Shown: positions 1 to 11,400 of the stretch, piece after piece | Layout of the letters: every line of letters starts with the position of its first letter | Numbering within the stretch: the stretch's first letter is position 1 | Origin: Reclinomonas americana ATCC 50394 | Lineage: Eukaryota; Jakobida; Jakobea; Jakobida | Length of the DNA stretch: 37,085 nucleotides | Assembly: GCA_048213135.1 (NCBI GenBank) | Contig: PS015035.1 | Location: 147,146 to 184,230, forward strand | Reading direction: 5' to 3' | Position numbers and translations under genes: made by a program | The notes under the pieces: generated by a model | The model's input: only the letters and a program-made list of their open reading frames with translations | Databases searched by the model: none | Told to the model about the DNA's origin: nothing

Positions 1-546
1 GACTCTAACGTGTTCCTGGCCGAGGTGTTCAAGGTCCTGTATCAGATCTCCACCGTGGAGAAGAACCGAGCCACTTTCCGTCGTCTCGGCGGTTTGCCGT
101 ACTTGCTTCGTGCGCTTGAGTCGCGGGATGTCGGTCTTTTGCGCGCCGCCGTCAAGAGTGTCTACGTGCTGAGGTTTGTTCCCGTGCGTGCATGCCGGTT
201 GACTGATGGTAGGCGTCGCTCACTCGTTGGTGCACGCAGCATCGATGACGACATTGAGGCGGAGATCTGCCGACTTGGCGGCCTGCGTCGAGTGATTGAT
301 CTCATGACGTCGAACGACTACGAAGTTCAACGCCGTGCCCTGTCATCGCTGTGCAACCTGTCGGTCAACGAGGTCAACAAGGAGGAGATTCGGAGATTAC
401 GTGGCATTGCGCCGGTGGTGCATTTGCTGGAGGTCGGCGACGAGAAAGTCCGTCGCGATGCTGCTCGGTGTGTAATCTGCGTGCACGCTGGTAATGTTAT
501 ACGTGTGTGTGTGTGTGTGCTGACTGTCGCGTGTTACGCAGCGCCC
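1..546 (+). CDS. Armadillo-repeat protein fragment (partial at both ends)
   Basis: Two complete exons and the start of a third are visible on the + strand: 1-173, 240-467 and 542-546. The introns are 174-239 (donor GTTTGT, acceptor CGCAG) and 468-541 (donor GTGTGT, acceptor CGCAG). Joined, they encode ARM repeats with the usual R-L-G-G-L turn, such as FRRLGGLPYLLRALESRD and CRLGGLRRVIDLM, followed by helix 3 motifs such as SLCNLSVNEVNK. Each repeat is about 41 residues, as in the large gene to the right. The reading frame is open at position 1, so the gene begins outside the window, and the last exon runs into the 20-N gap at 547-566. The strand is opposite to the adjacent ARM gene. Either this is a convergent paralogue, or the contig is inverted and belongs to that gene. 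ARM arrays form a protein-binding superhelix; no partner can be inferred. Confidence 0.8.
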
Positions 547-566
547 NNNNNNNNNNNNNNNNNNNN

Positions 567-2460
567 CGGCGACAGGACCTCTGCGCGTTGACGCGTGTTT
601 TGTTTTCAGTCACCAACAACCACAAACGAGCGAGAGAGAGGAAGTGAGATACACGAACCGCCAAGTTGATCAGTGAGGTGCGTGCGCAGCGAGGCCACCA
701 CCTGCTCCACACCGGCATGCACCAAGAACTCGGTCTTGGCCTGCTCGATGGAGCACAAGTTGGCCAGGCAGACGGCGGCGTTGATTTGTGAGTCAGCCTG
801 CCATCGATAAACACATGTTGAGTTGAAAACAAGAGACAAACAAACAATTCACGCCCCGTCGTGCTCGCACAAACCTCACGTGCGGCCAGCAACTCGATGA
901 GGACCTTGACGAGGCCGAGCTTGACCATCTCCGGTCGCGCATCCGCCTCGCTGCTCAGCTCGGCCACAATGGCCAACAACTGCGCACGCAGCATCTGCAT
1001 CGCCTCGGCCGTGGAGGTGACGTGGTGCAGGAAGAGCCGAACGATGCGCGCGACAAAGTTCATCTTCTTGATCAACTGCACCGTCTCCTCGAAGCGCAGC
1101 AATTGCGACACACAGCTGAGGCTCTCCTTCACCGTGTCGGGGTCGCGGGAGGCGACAGCCTGCAAAATGACCGGCAGGCCATTCAAGCGCATCACATCCT
1201 CCGAGAATGTGTCGTGTGCGCAGAAGAAGGTCAGCGACTTGGCGGCGAATCGCGCCGTCACCGTGTCGTTGCTGGACACCGCATTGAGCATCACCGGGAG
1301 GCCACCGAGACGCAAGAACTCGGTCAGGTTCTCCTCTGCAACCACCGTCGACGTGAGACCTCACACATTTTCGACAACAAAGTTCTCAGGCACAGCACAC
1401 ACGACGCACGGTTGATGAGCAAGTTGGAAATGGTGCGCGTGGCATAGCGACGCGTCTCCACGTCGGACAGCTCGAGCACGTGCAGCAGGGCGGGGAGACC
1501 GCCATGTCCGCGAATCTCAATCTTGTTCTTGGCTGCGCGACACAGATCAGACACCAGCGAAGAAACGGAAGCAAGAGGAGCGACACATGAACGTACCATT
1601 GACGGACAGGTTGATCAGAGTGCCCGCAGCGCTGCGTCGCACGTCAATGTCGGGCGAGTGCAGGCACTCAATCACCTCCGGAATGCCGCCGGCTGTGCGA
1701 ATCTCCACACGGTTCTCGGCTGTACCACCAATTATCGTGAGAGGGTGCGACACATCACGACGAAACAACATGGCAGCGTGTGGACGAAACTGTTGATCGA
1801 TAGGACCATCAGTGCTCGAATGGCACCCTTCTTCACTTCCAGATCGTCGGAGCGCAAACAGTCGACAAGCACCGGAATACCACCGGCTTCACGGATTTGC
1901 ACCTTGGTGTTGGCTGCACACTCACGGGTCAGCCACTTTCCCTTTTTTTTCGCGCCCCAACAAACCACCCCACTCTGGCTCACCTGCAAAACTGAGCGAC
2001 CGCAGCGTCTTGACGGCATCACGTCGCAGCAGCTCGTCGTTGCGGAAGCCTGCCAGCTGGATGAGGTACGGCACCACGCCCCGGCCGACGACGAGTCGTT
2101 CGTTCTCGTCGTTGACAGAGAGCGACCGAATCAGTGCCATGGCAGCGAGTCCGACCTCTCGGTTCGGCGGGTCAATCATCACATCCACAGTCGGGTCCAG
2201 GCCGCCCGCCTTGCGAATGTCCTCTTCCGCACCCTCGTCCATGCACAGCACATTGAGGATGCGCAGCGTGTGCTTCTGCACCTCCGGTCCGGTGTGCTGG
2301 ATGAGCGCGGTGAGACGCCGCAGGGCATTGGCCTGGCGAACCTCCGATCGCACCGCCGCTGTTCGATTGTACACACGCGTGTAAGCAGGGGAGCACCATC
2401 AATCACCACCGNNNNNNNNNNNNNNNNNNNNCCACCACCACCACCACCAATTCACACACC
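567..2460 (-). other. C-terminal ARM array of the giant protein
   Basis: Exons from the 5' side: 2460-2710 (end of the coil, entering an ARM helix), 1984-2358, 1791-1913, 1597-1719, 1410-1532, 875-1335, 659-797 and 567-580 (into the gap). The intron 2359-2459 contains the 20-N gap 2412-2431. Its two sides are phase compatible and join an ARM helix, so the coil and this array are one protein. Repeats include VQIREAGGIPVLVDCL, VEIRTAGGIPEVIECL and IEIRGHGGLPALLHVL, with helix 3 motifs RSLSVND, LINLSVN and SNLLIN. Three consecutive exons are exactly 123 bp (41 codons), each holding one repeat, and all the introns there are phase 1. Confidence 0.87.
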
Positions 2461-5400
2461 TTCCTTGGTGGCCAGCTCAAAGAGCTGCTTCAGCACCACC
2501 TCCAACTCGTCCGTCTCGGCCGTGCGCAGGCGCTGCAGCAGCGACTCGACACGATTGGCCGCGGAGCCGTTGGCCTGCGGAGTGCCCCAGGCGGCCAGCG
2601 GGGCCTTGGTAGTCGGCGGAGTTTCGGGTGCCGCCGCGCCTGCCGAGGCTGCCGCACCAGGCACCACGCCACCGTCGGTGACTGGCGCCGAGGTCGGCCG
2701 GCCGGCTCCGNNNNNNNNNNNNNNNNNNNNNNNNNNNNNNNNNNNNNNNNNNNNNNNNNNNNNNNNNNNNNNNNNNNNNNNNNNNNNNNNNNNNNNNNNN
2801 NNNNNNNNNNNNNNNNNNNNNNNNNNNNNNNNNNNNNNNNNNNNNNNNNNNNNNNNNNNNNNNNNNNNNNNNNNNNNNNNNNNNNNNNNNNNNNNNNNNN
2901 NNNNNNNNNNNNNNNNNNNNNNNNNNNNNNNNNNNNNNNNNNNNNNNNNNNNNNNNNNNNNNNNNNNNNNNNNNNNNNNNNNNNNNNNNNNNNNNNNNNN
3001 NNNNNNNNNNNNNNNNNNNNNNNNNNNNNNNNNNNNNNNNNNNNNNNNNNNNNNNNNNNNNNNNNNNNNNNNNNNNNNNNNNNNNNNNNNNNNNNNNNNN
3101 NNNNNNNNNNNNNNNNNNNNNNNNNNNNNNNNNNNNNNNNNNNNNNNNNNNNNNNNNNNNNNNNNNNNNNNNNNNNNNNNNNNNNNNNNNNNNNNNNNNN
3201 NNNNNNNNNNNNNNNNNNNNNNNNNNNNNNNNNNNNNNNNNNNNNNNNNNNNNNNNNNNNNNNNNNNNNNNNNNNNNNNNNNNNNNNNNNNNNNNNNNNN
3301 NNNNNNNNNNNNNNNNNNNNNNNNNNNNNNNNNNNNNNNNNNNNNNNNNNNNNNNNNNNNNNNNNNNNNNNNNNNNNNNNNNNNNNNNNNNNNNNNNNNN
3401 NNNNNNNNNNNNNNNNNNNNNNNNNNNNNNNNNNNNNNNNNNNNNNNNNNNNNNNNNNNNNNNNNNNNNNNNNNNNNNNNNNNNNNNNNNNNNNNNNNNN
3501 NNNNNNNNNNNNNNNNNNNNNNNNNNNNNNNNNNNNNNNNNNNNNNNNNNNNNNNNNNNNNNNNNNNNNNNNNNNNNNNNNNNNNNNNNNNNNNNNNNNN
3601 NNNNNNNNNNNNNNNNNNNNNNNNNNNNNNNNNNNNNNNNNNNNNNNNNNNNNNNNNNNNNNNNNNNNNNNNNNNNNNNNNNNNNNNNNNNNNNNNNNNN
3701 NNNNNNNCCGTCGGGAATGCGGGCGCGCGGATCCTTGGTGCGCGCCTGGGCGAGTTCGTCTTGCAGCTTGGTCTTGTCGTCGTGCAGCTTGCGGATAATG
3801 TCGTCCTTGGAGCGAATCACCTGCTCCAGTTCCGCGTACTGTTGCTGGAAGTCGTTCTTCAAGTTCTCCAGATCGGCCTGATGGCGTTGCATTTGCTGCT
3901 CGCGTGCCGTCTCCAGGTACTCGCTCTGTTGCGCCAACTCGCTCTCCAGCAGACGGATCTTCTGCGTTGCCATTTGCGTCTCCGTGCGCACATCCTCGGC
4001 GTGCTGCTCGCGCATGGACACGATCGTGCGCATCAGCTCGTCGCGTTCCTCGGCCCACCGCCGAGTGCGCATCTCCAACTCCTGACGCGCCTGTGTCGCA
4101 AGGAATCAGCCAAGTGGCCGCATATCACAGACACACACACAGAGCACAACTCACATGCGCCAACTCGTCACGCATGCGTGCATTGGTGAGAGCCAGAGTG
4201 CCAGTCTCCTTGTTGGAGAAGGTGTTTTGACGCAAAAGCTCCTCCTCCAGCTGATTGATCTTGACAATGGCCGCTGGGAAGCATCATTTCACCTCACGTC
4301 AGCGACAACAGTGGCAGTAAACACGAGGACACGCGACGACGCACCATCTCGCTCCTCCTTCAACGACTTGGTCAGCGCGTTGGTCTCCTGCTTCTCGGCC
4401 ATGAGCTTGACAAACTCCTTCTCGACCAGGTCGCGGTCCTCGCGCAGCGCCGCCTCCTGGCGGTACCACTCGTGCTGGGCGGCCTCGAACTCCGAAACTG
4501 GCATGAACTGCAGCGTGTCCTCGGCAATGTTGCGCTCCTGCAACACGGCGCTCAGCTTGAGGTGCTGCACGCGCATCTCCTCCTGGTGGTACTCGCTAAT
4601 CTGGTCCAGCTCACGGCGCAGAGACGAGATACGCTCCTGCGCCGACGCCAATTCCTGCAGTGAATTCGAGTGGCGATCCTTGAGTTCGGTCAACTCGACC
4701 GTCAAGCGCTGCGCCTCCACATTCGGCTTCTCCACCGCCAACTGCGCGCGCAGCGACTCCACCTGCGCCTCCAGCTGCTGGTTGTGGGCGGCCAGCGAAT
4801 TAATGTGCCTGCGGGCAAACTCCTCCTGCTTCAACAGCTCGTCCTCCAGCAGGCGCACACGCTCCTCCGAGCTCTTCTCGTGGTCGAGACGGGCCACGAG
4901 CTGACGGTTCACCGTCTCGCGCAGCAGGCCTTNNNNNNNNNNNNNNNNNNNNNNNNNNGCAGTCGCTGCACCTCCGACGCCAAATCCGACGACTTGCGCT
5001 CGTGGTTGGAGGCCGAGTCGAGCTCCTGCAACAGACGGTTCATCTCCCTCTCGAGAGACTCGAAGCGCTGCTGCTGGAACGACTCCTGCTGCTCGATCTC
5101 GCGCTTCAGCATCTCGATCTTCTCGTGCGCACCGTCGCGCGCCGACTCCACTTGCCGGGAGAGCGAGATCTCCAGCTTGGCCTTGTCCAGATTTCTGTGC
5201 GCACATTGTTACAGTCAGCCCATCAGCCGAGGGAAAAAGGGCGAAGCGAGGCGATAGCACTCAACTGCAGAGCATTCATGCGCACAAAGTCCTGATTCAG
5301 CTTGTTGTAGTCGGCCTGCAGCGACTCGTTGAGAGCCTCCAGCTCACGGACACGATCCACNNNNNNNNNNNNNNNNNNNNNNNNNNNNNNNNNNNNNNNN

Positions 5401-8400
5401 NNNNNNNNNNNNNNNNNNNNNNNNNNNNNNNNNNNNNNNNNNNNNNNNNNNNNNNNNNNNNNNNNNNNNNNNNNNNNNNNNNNNNNNNNNNNNNNNNNNN
5501 NNNNNNNNNNNNNNNNNNNNNNNNNNNNNNNNNNNNNNNNNNNNNNNNNNNNNNNNNNNNNNNNNNNNNNNNNNNNNNNNNNNNNNNNNNNNNNNNNNNN
5601 NNNNNNNNNNNNNNNNNNNNNNNNNNNNNNNNNNNNNNNNNNNNNNNNNNNNNNNNNNNNNNNNNNNNNNNNNNNNNNNNNNNNNNNNNNNNNNNNNNNN
5701 NNNNNNNNNNNNNNNNNNNNNNNNNNNNNNNNNNNNNNNNNNNNNNNNNNNNNNNNNNNNNNNNNNNNNNNNNNNNNNNNNNNNNNNNNNNNNNNNNNNN
5801 NNNNNNNNNNNNNNNNNNNNNNNNNNNNNNNGAATTGGTCACGCTCAAAGTTGGTGGCCGAGCCGACACGATCAAGCTCCTCCTGCAACTGCAGCACTTT
5901 GATGGCCGCATCGTCGAGCTGCGACAGCCGTCCCGTCAGCTTCTCCACCTCAGATCTGCGTGAAGGAGAGTGGAAATGGTCGTGAGGGCAGGTGTCAAAA
6001 ATCACTGGCGCAACTGCGTCGGTCAGCACACGCAACTTGAGTGCATCTCGTTCCTGGAACATGGCGTCGATCTGCTCCGGCGAGTAGCGTGCCGCCTTGC
6101 GCGTGCTGTTCTTCAGCTGCTGCATCTCGGCATCACGCATCACCAGCTCACGGCGTGCATCCTCCAAGTCCTTGCGCGTGTCGCGCAACTCTGCCAGCAC
6201 CGCCTGGTACGACTGCTCGGCGTGCGTGCTCTGCTTGAACAGCTCGCGCTCGTAGTCGTGGATCTTGTCGGCGGCGGCACGGCCGAGGCTCAGGTCGGCG
6301 GTTTCCTGAAGGCTCTTGTTCTGCCGCTCCAGTCGCTCCACCGTGGCCTCGAGTTCGGCGACACGAGCGAGACGTGCGCTCATCGCATTGCGCTCGTTCT
6401 CAGCACGGGTACGCAGCTCCTCGGACACGGCCAACTTGCTGGCCACGTCGGCCACCTCCGAGTCGGCGTGGCGCGAGATCTTACGAATCTCGTTCTCCAG
6501 CGCCGTGATGCGGTCGTTCGCCTCGCGATAATCCTTCATCGGCACAGTGCGATCGCGCTCCTCGGCCTCCGTCTGCTGACCCATGGTGTTGCGACGGCGA
6601 GTGCCCTCCTCACCGCGTCGCAGCTGAGCCTCGGCATTCTGCAATGCCACGGTGCTGCACAAAAGAACGGAACGGTGTCAGATGCCAGAAAGACGCATGA
6701 ACGGCGCCCGATTACAAAAAGACTCACCGATCCTGCAGCTCCTCCTGCAACCGCTGCACCTCCTCGCGCATCTGCCGCGACTGGTTCTCAAAGTGCAGAC
6801 CCTGCTTCTCCAGCTCCTCGGTGAGCGTGTAGACCTTCATCGAGGCCTCGGTGCCCTCCTCCTTGGCGTTGGTGCGCAGAATGTGCAGCACATTCTCCAA
6901 GTCGCTGATCTTTTGCGTCAGAGCCAGATTCTCCAGGTTGAGAGTGTGCAGCGCACGATCACTGTTGGCGCGCTGCAGCTCGGCAAACTCGGCTTGCTCC
7001 TGCACACGGGCCTCCTTGTCGTGGGCATGCTGCTGCGCCGCCTCCTTGGCGGCAGCTTGCAGCTCGCGAACTTGCTCTTGCAGATCGTCCAGGTGCTGAT
7101 GGTAGAACTTGCCCTGCTGTGTGAGCTCCTGCTGGACCTCGCGCAACTTGAACTCGGTGGCAGCCTGCTCGGCCTCGGCGCGCTTGCGCGCGTCGTGCAT
7201 CACCGTCAGCTCCTTGCGCATACGGTCGAGCGCCTCGCCCTCCGTCTTGGCACTCAGGAAATCGGCCATCAGGCGTTCGTGGTCGCTGATGGCGCGATCA
7301 CGGTCGCCCTGCGTACCCGACACCTGCCGCTGCAGCGACTCAATCTCCGCGCGCAGCCGGTTCGCCTCCTGCGTGGAAGCCTTGTCGGCCACCACCAACT
7401 CGTGCTCCAACGTCTTGACGCGCTCCTCGGCCAAACGCGACCACTCTGCGTGCTGCGACTGTGCATCGCGCAACGCCGACTGTGACTTGAACAGGTCGCG
7501 CTCGGTTTGAGCTAGCTGCGCTTGCACTTGCTGCAAGAGTCGACGAGTGTTGCGCTCCGAGTCTGTTAGCGTCGCCTCCGATTCCTCGGCCAACTCACGC
7601 ACTTGGCCAATCTGACGCTGCACGTCGCGCTCAGTGGCCGCCAACTCCACCTCCAGCACGCCCACACGACGGGCCGCAGCCGACGCCTCGTCCTCTGCCT
7701 CCTTTCGCACGCGCTCGGCCTTGACCACGCGTTTGCGCTCCTCGGCCAGTTCGTCTTGCGTGCTCTTGAGCTGCATGCGAAAGATGGTAAGCAGCAGCGA
7801 GGTAATCAGGTTGCTTTTGACAAACACACAGCAGGTACCATTTGCTCCAGCGCCTGCACAGCGGCACGCGCCGACGCCACGTCGCCGAGATTGTGCTTCA
7901 GCGAGTCAACCTTGTGCTGCAACTCCGACACCGAGGACTCGCGCGTGGCAGTCTCGACTCGGTTGGCCTTTTCGAGAATCTCGACTTCGCGCTCCAAATG
8001 GCGCACCCGCTCAACGCCAGCATGCTCGCGCTCCACGGCCGAACGCAAGTCACCCCGCAACTTGTCGCGCTCCTGGGTCGCCAGTGCCAGTGCCTCGCGC
8101 GCCCCAATGAGATCGGCATCGGCCTTGCGCAGCTGGGCACGCAGCTCCGGCACAGTGTCTGCGGTGCGACGGGCACCGTCCAGCTCCGACCGCAGCTCCT
8201 CCACCGACTGAGTGAGATTCGACTGCACCGCCAATCCTCGATCGGCCACCAAGTCACGCTCAGAGCGCAACAGCGACAACTCCTCCTCCAGTCGCAGAAT
8301 GTAATCTGCGGCCTCCCGCTCGCGCTCCAGACACTCCAGACGCTGACCCTCGGACGAGTCCTTCAACGCCTGCATGTGCATCAACTGACCCTTCAACGAG

Positions 8401-11400
8401 GCAATGGTCTGGAAGTGCTCCTTCTCGCGCTCGGTCGACTGCTTGGCGTTGGCGTCACCGGCCACCACCACGCCAAGTTCGCGGCGCAGCATATCGAGTT
8501 CCTCTGCGTGCGGGTGTCAGACGAATTGTGCTGACAATCTCATGCAAAGTGTGGACGCACCTTGCAGCCCAGCAGCCTCGTTNNNNNNNNNNNNNNNNNN
8601 NNNNNNNNNNNNNNNNNNNNNNNNNNNNNNNNNNNNNNNNNNNNNNNNNNNNNNNNNNNNNNNNNNNNNNNNNNNNNNNNNNNNNNNNNNNNNNNNNNNN
8701 NNNNNNNNNNNNNNNNNNNNNNNNNNNNNNNNNNNNNNNNNNNNNNNNNNNNNNNNNNNNNNNNNNNNNNNNNNNNNNNNCTTCGCCTGTTGCACGACGC
8801 GGGCGGCCTCACGCTCCGAGAGCACCAATTCGTTTTCGAACCGACGAACATGTTCGGCAGCCTCGCGATTCGCCTCCTCCAGCGCCTGCACCTTGCGCTG
8901 CAGCACCGCCATCTCATTCTGCATCACTGTCACCTGCGCATTGCGCTGGGCCAGGGCCTGCGAGCTGGCGTGCATGCTCTTCTCCAACTCCTCCAGGTGC
9001 TTGGCGGCAATGTTGGCACTGGCCAGTTCGCGCCGCAGCTGCGCCGAGTGCGTGTCAAAGTCCACGGCCATGGTCGTGCCGCGGCGGTTGAGCTCATCGC
9101 GCTCCGCTTGCAGCAGGGCCAGCTCACGATCCAACGCCTAGCAGCCAGCAATGGCAAAGTCAGCAATCAAGCAGCGAACACACACACACACACACAGAGA
9201 CAATCATTTTTTCGTGCGCACCATGATCTTTTGCACGCCGGCGGCATCCTGCGCCTCCAAGTGGCGCACACGATCCTGCAGCTTTTGGATCTCGTCGATC
9301 TTGTCCTGCAGCACCTTCTCGCACGCGGCATAGTCCGTCGCCAGTCGACGCACCGTCTGCTCCAAATTCGGCACCTGCTGCGCCTGACGCTCGTGCTCCG
9401 ACAAATGGCCGAGCGACTGGTCAAACACGCGTCGCAGGTTCTCCAGGGACTCGTCGCGGCTTCGCAGTTCGCGTGACGAGGAGGACACAGCCACGTTCAG
9501 TTCCTGCTCGGCGTGGCGCACACGCTCCACACCGAGGCGCTCACGGTCGAGAGCTGCTGCCAGGTCGGCCTCGAGCTTGGCCACGCGGGCCTTCTCCTGC
9601 TTGAGNNNNNNNNNNNNNNNNNNNNTGCATCCTGCGTGCGTGCCAACTCCTGTTGCAACTCGTTCGCCGTCTTCTCCACCGCAGTGAGCGCGGCACGATG
9701 ACCCTCACCGGCCTCCACCGATGAGCGCATCTGCGCGACCGCCGTCGTCAGGTCGGAGACCTGTCGCTCTCCGCCGCTCAGCGAGGCGTCAAGAACCGAC
9801 AACTCCCGCTGCAGCGCCATGGCACGCTCGCGTGCCGCCTCCTCGCTGGCTGCGGTGCTGGCCAGACGCCGCTCCAACAGCTCCGCCTGTCGCTTGAGGC
9901 CAGACACCTGTTGTTCGCTGGCGTCGCGCTGCCGTTTGAGCTCCTCCACCGAGCTCTCCAGCAGCGCCACACGATGCTCCGCACTGCGCTTGTCGACATT
10001 CAATTCGTCGATACGGCGCTGGATGGCCTCGGCAGGCTCCAGGCGCAGGCGCTCGTTCTCGGCCGCCAACAGCGCCAGCTCCTTGCGCAGCTGCGAGGTG
10101 ACCTGCTGTGCGGCTTCGTCGACCTCGCGCAAGGCCTGCACTTCGGCCTGCAGACGCATGATCTGCGAGTGCTGGTCGTGGGCGAGCTTGTCCTTGGCAA
10201 TCAGCGACTCGCTGTACGAGCGCAGATTGTGCTGCAGCGACTCGAGCGACTGCGACGCCGCGTCGGCGCCCAGTGCTTCGCCGCGAAGCGAGCTCAGCTG
10301 CTGTTGCAGGGTCTGCAGCGCACCGCTCTGCTGCTGCAACTCGGCCTCGGCGTTCTTCTCCAACAACTGCAACTCGACCTCCAGTTGGCGCTTGCGCGCG
10401 GCACCCTGCCGCTCGCGCTCCTCGAGCACCGTCAAGTCGTCACGCAGACGCACGACCTTGGCGCGTTCCGACGCCAGCAAGTCGGCCTGCGACTCGACCT
10501 TGCGCACCAATTTCTGCATCACGACAGTTTTTTTTTCAGTGAACAGCAGCAGTGACACACGGACGGGGGTGAGTGAGGGAAAACAAACCTCGAGCTTGGT
10601 ACCCGGATCGTCGGTCGGGGACACCAGCGTGGCCGGGATGGCCTTGAAATGGCGCTGCCACTGGTCGATTTCCGCGCGCAAGCGGACACCCTCGCGCTCC
10701 TTCTCGTGGCTCAGCTTGGACAGCTCCTCGCGCAGCAACTCCGCCTCCTCTGCCAACGCACGGTTGTAGGCAACGGCCGAAACCTCCATGTCGGTGGCTT
10801 CGGCGAGACGCCTCTCCTTTTTGGTGCGGTCCAACGATGCAGAGGCCACGTTGCGCTCCATGTCGGTCAGTGCCTTGCGCAGTGCCGCAGCATCGTCCTT
10901 GGCCGCCTGCAGCTCCTTCTCCACACCGCCGCTGTGTTGCAGACGATTCTGCAGCTCCGCCAGCTGCTCCTCCAGCTGCGCAATCTGCGTGTTCTTCGTC
11001 GCAGTCACATGCTCAGTCTCCAGTGCGGCCAGGCGGACCTCCTGCTCCAGCAGTCGCATCCGCTCGGCCGACGTGTTCTCACGCTCCGCGCCGCTGGCGA
11101 GTTGCGCGCGCAGCTCGTCAATCATTCGCTGCTTGTCCGTGACATCGCGCTCCAGACGGCCACGTTCCTGCACGAGCCGACGACAACAACGTGANNNNNN
11201 NNNNNNNNNNNNNNNNNNNNNNNNNNNNNNNNNNNNNNNNNNNNNNNNNNNNNNNNNNNNNNNNNNNNNNNNNNNNNNNNNNNNNNNNNNNNNNNNNNNN
11301 NNNNNNNNNNNNNNNNNNNNNNNNNNNNNNNNNNNNNNNNNNNNNNNNNNNNNNNNNNNNNNNNNNNNNNNNNNNNNNNNNNNNNNNNNNNNNNNNNNNN

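Noticed and set aside
2412-2431. Possible gene boundary at the 20-N gap between coil and C-terminal ARM array
   Set aside because: Both sides are intronic, the flanking exons are phase compatible (phase 1) and their junction completes an ARM helix, so one gene continues across it.
1523-4189. Very long + strand open frame (888 codons)
   Set aside because: It is antisense to ARM and coiled-coil exons and crosses introns and about 1,000 N; it is kept open only by GC-rich codons and undefined bases.
6652-7485. + strand leucine-rich open frame resembling a membrane protein
   Set aside because: It is the reverse complement of the coiled coil: sense Glu and Gln codons (GAG, CAG) read antisense as CTC and CTG, i.e. 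leucine.
9819-10769. + strand Ser/Cys/Arg-rich open frame of 316 codons
   Set aside because: Antisense shadow of the rod exons 9626-11167, which show a strong heptad pattern and proper splice sites.
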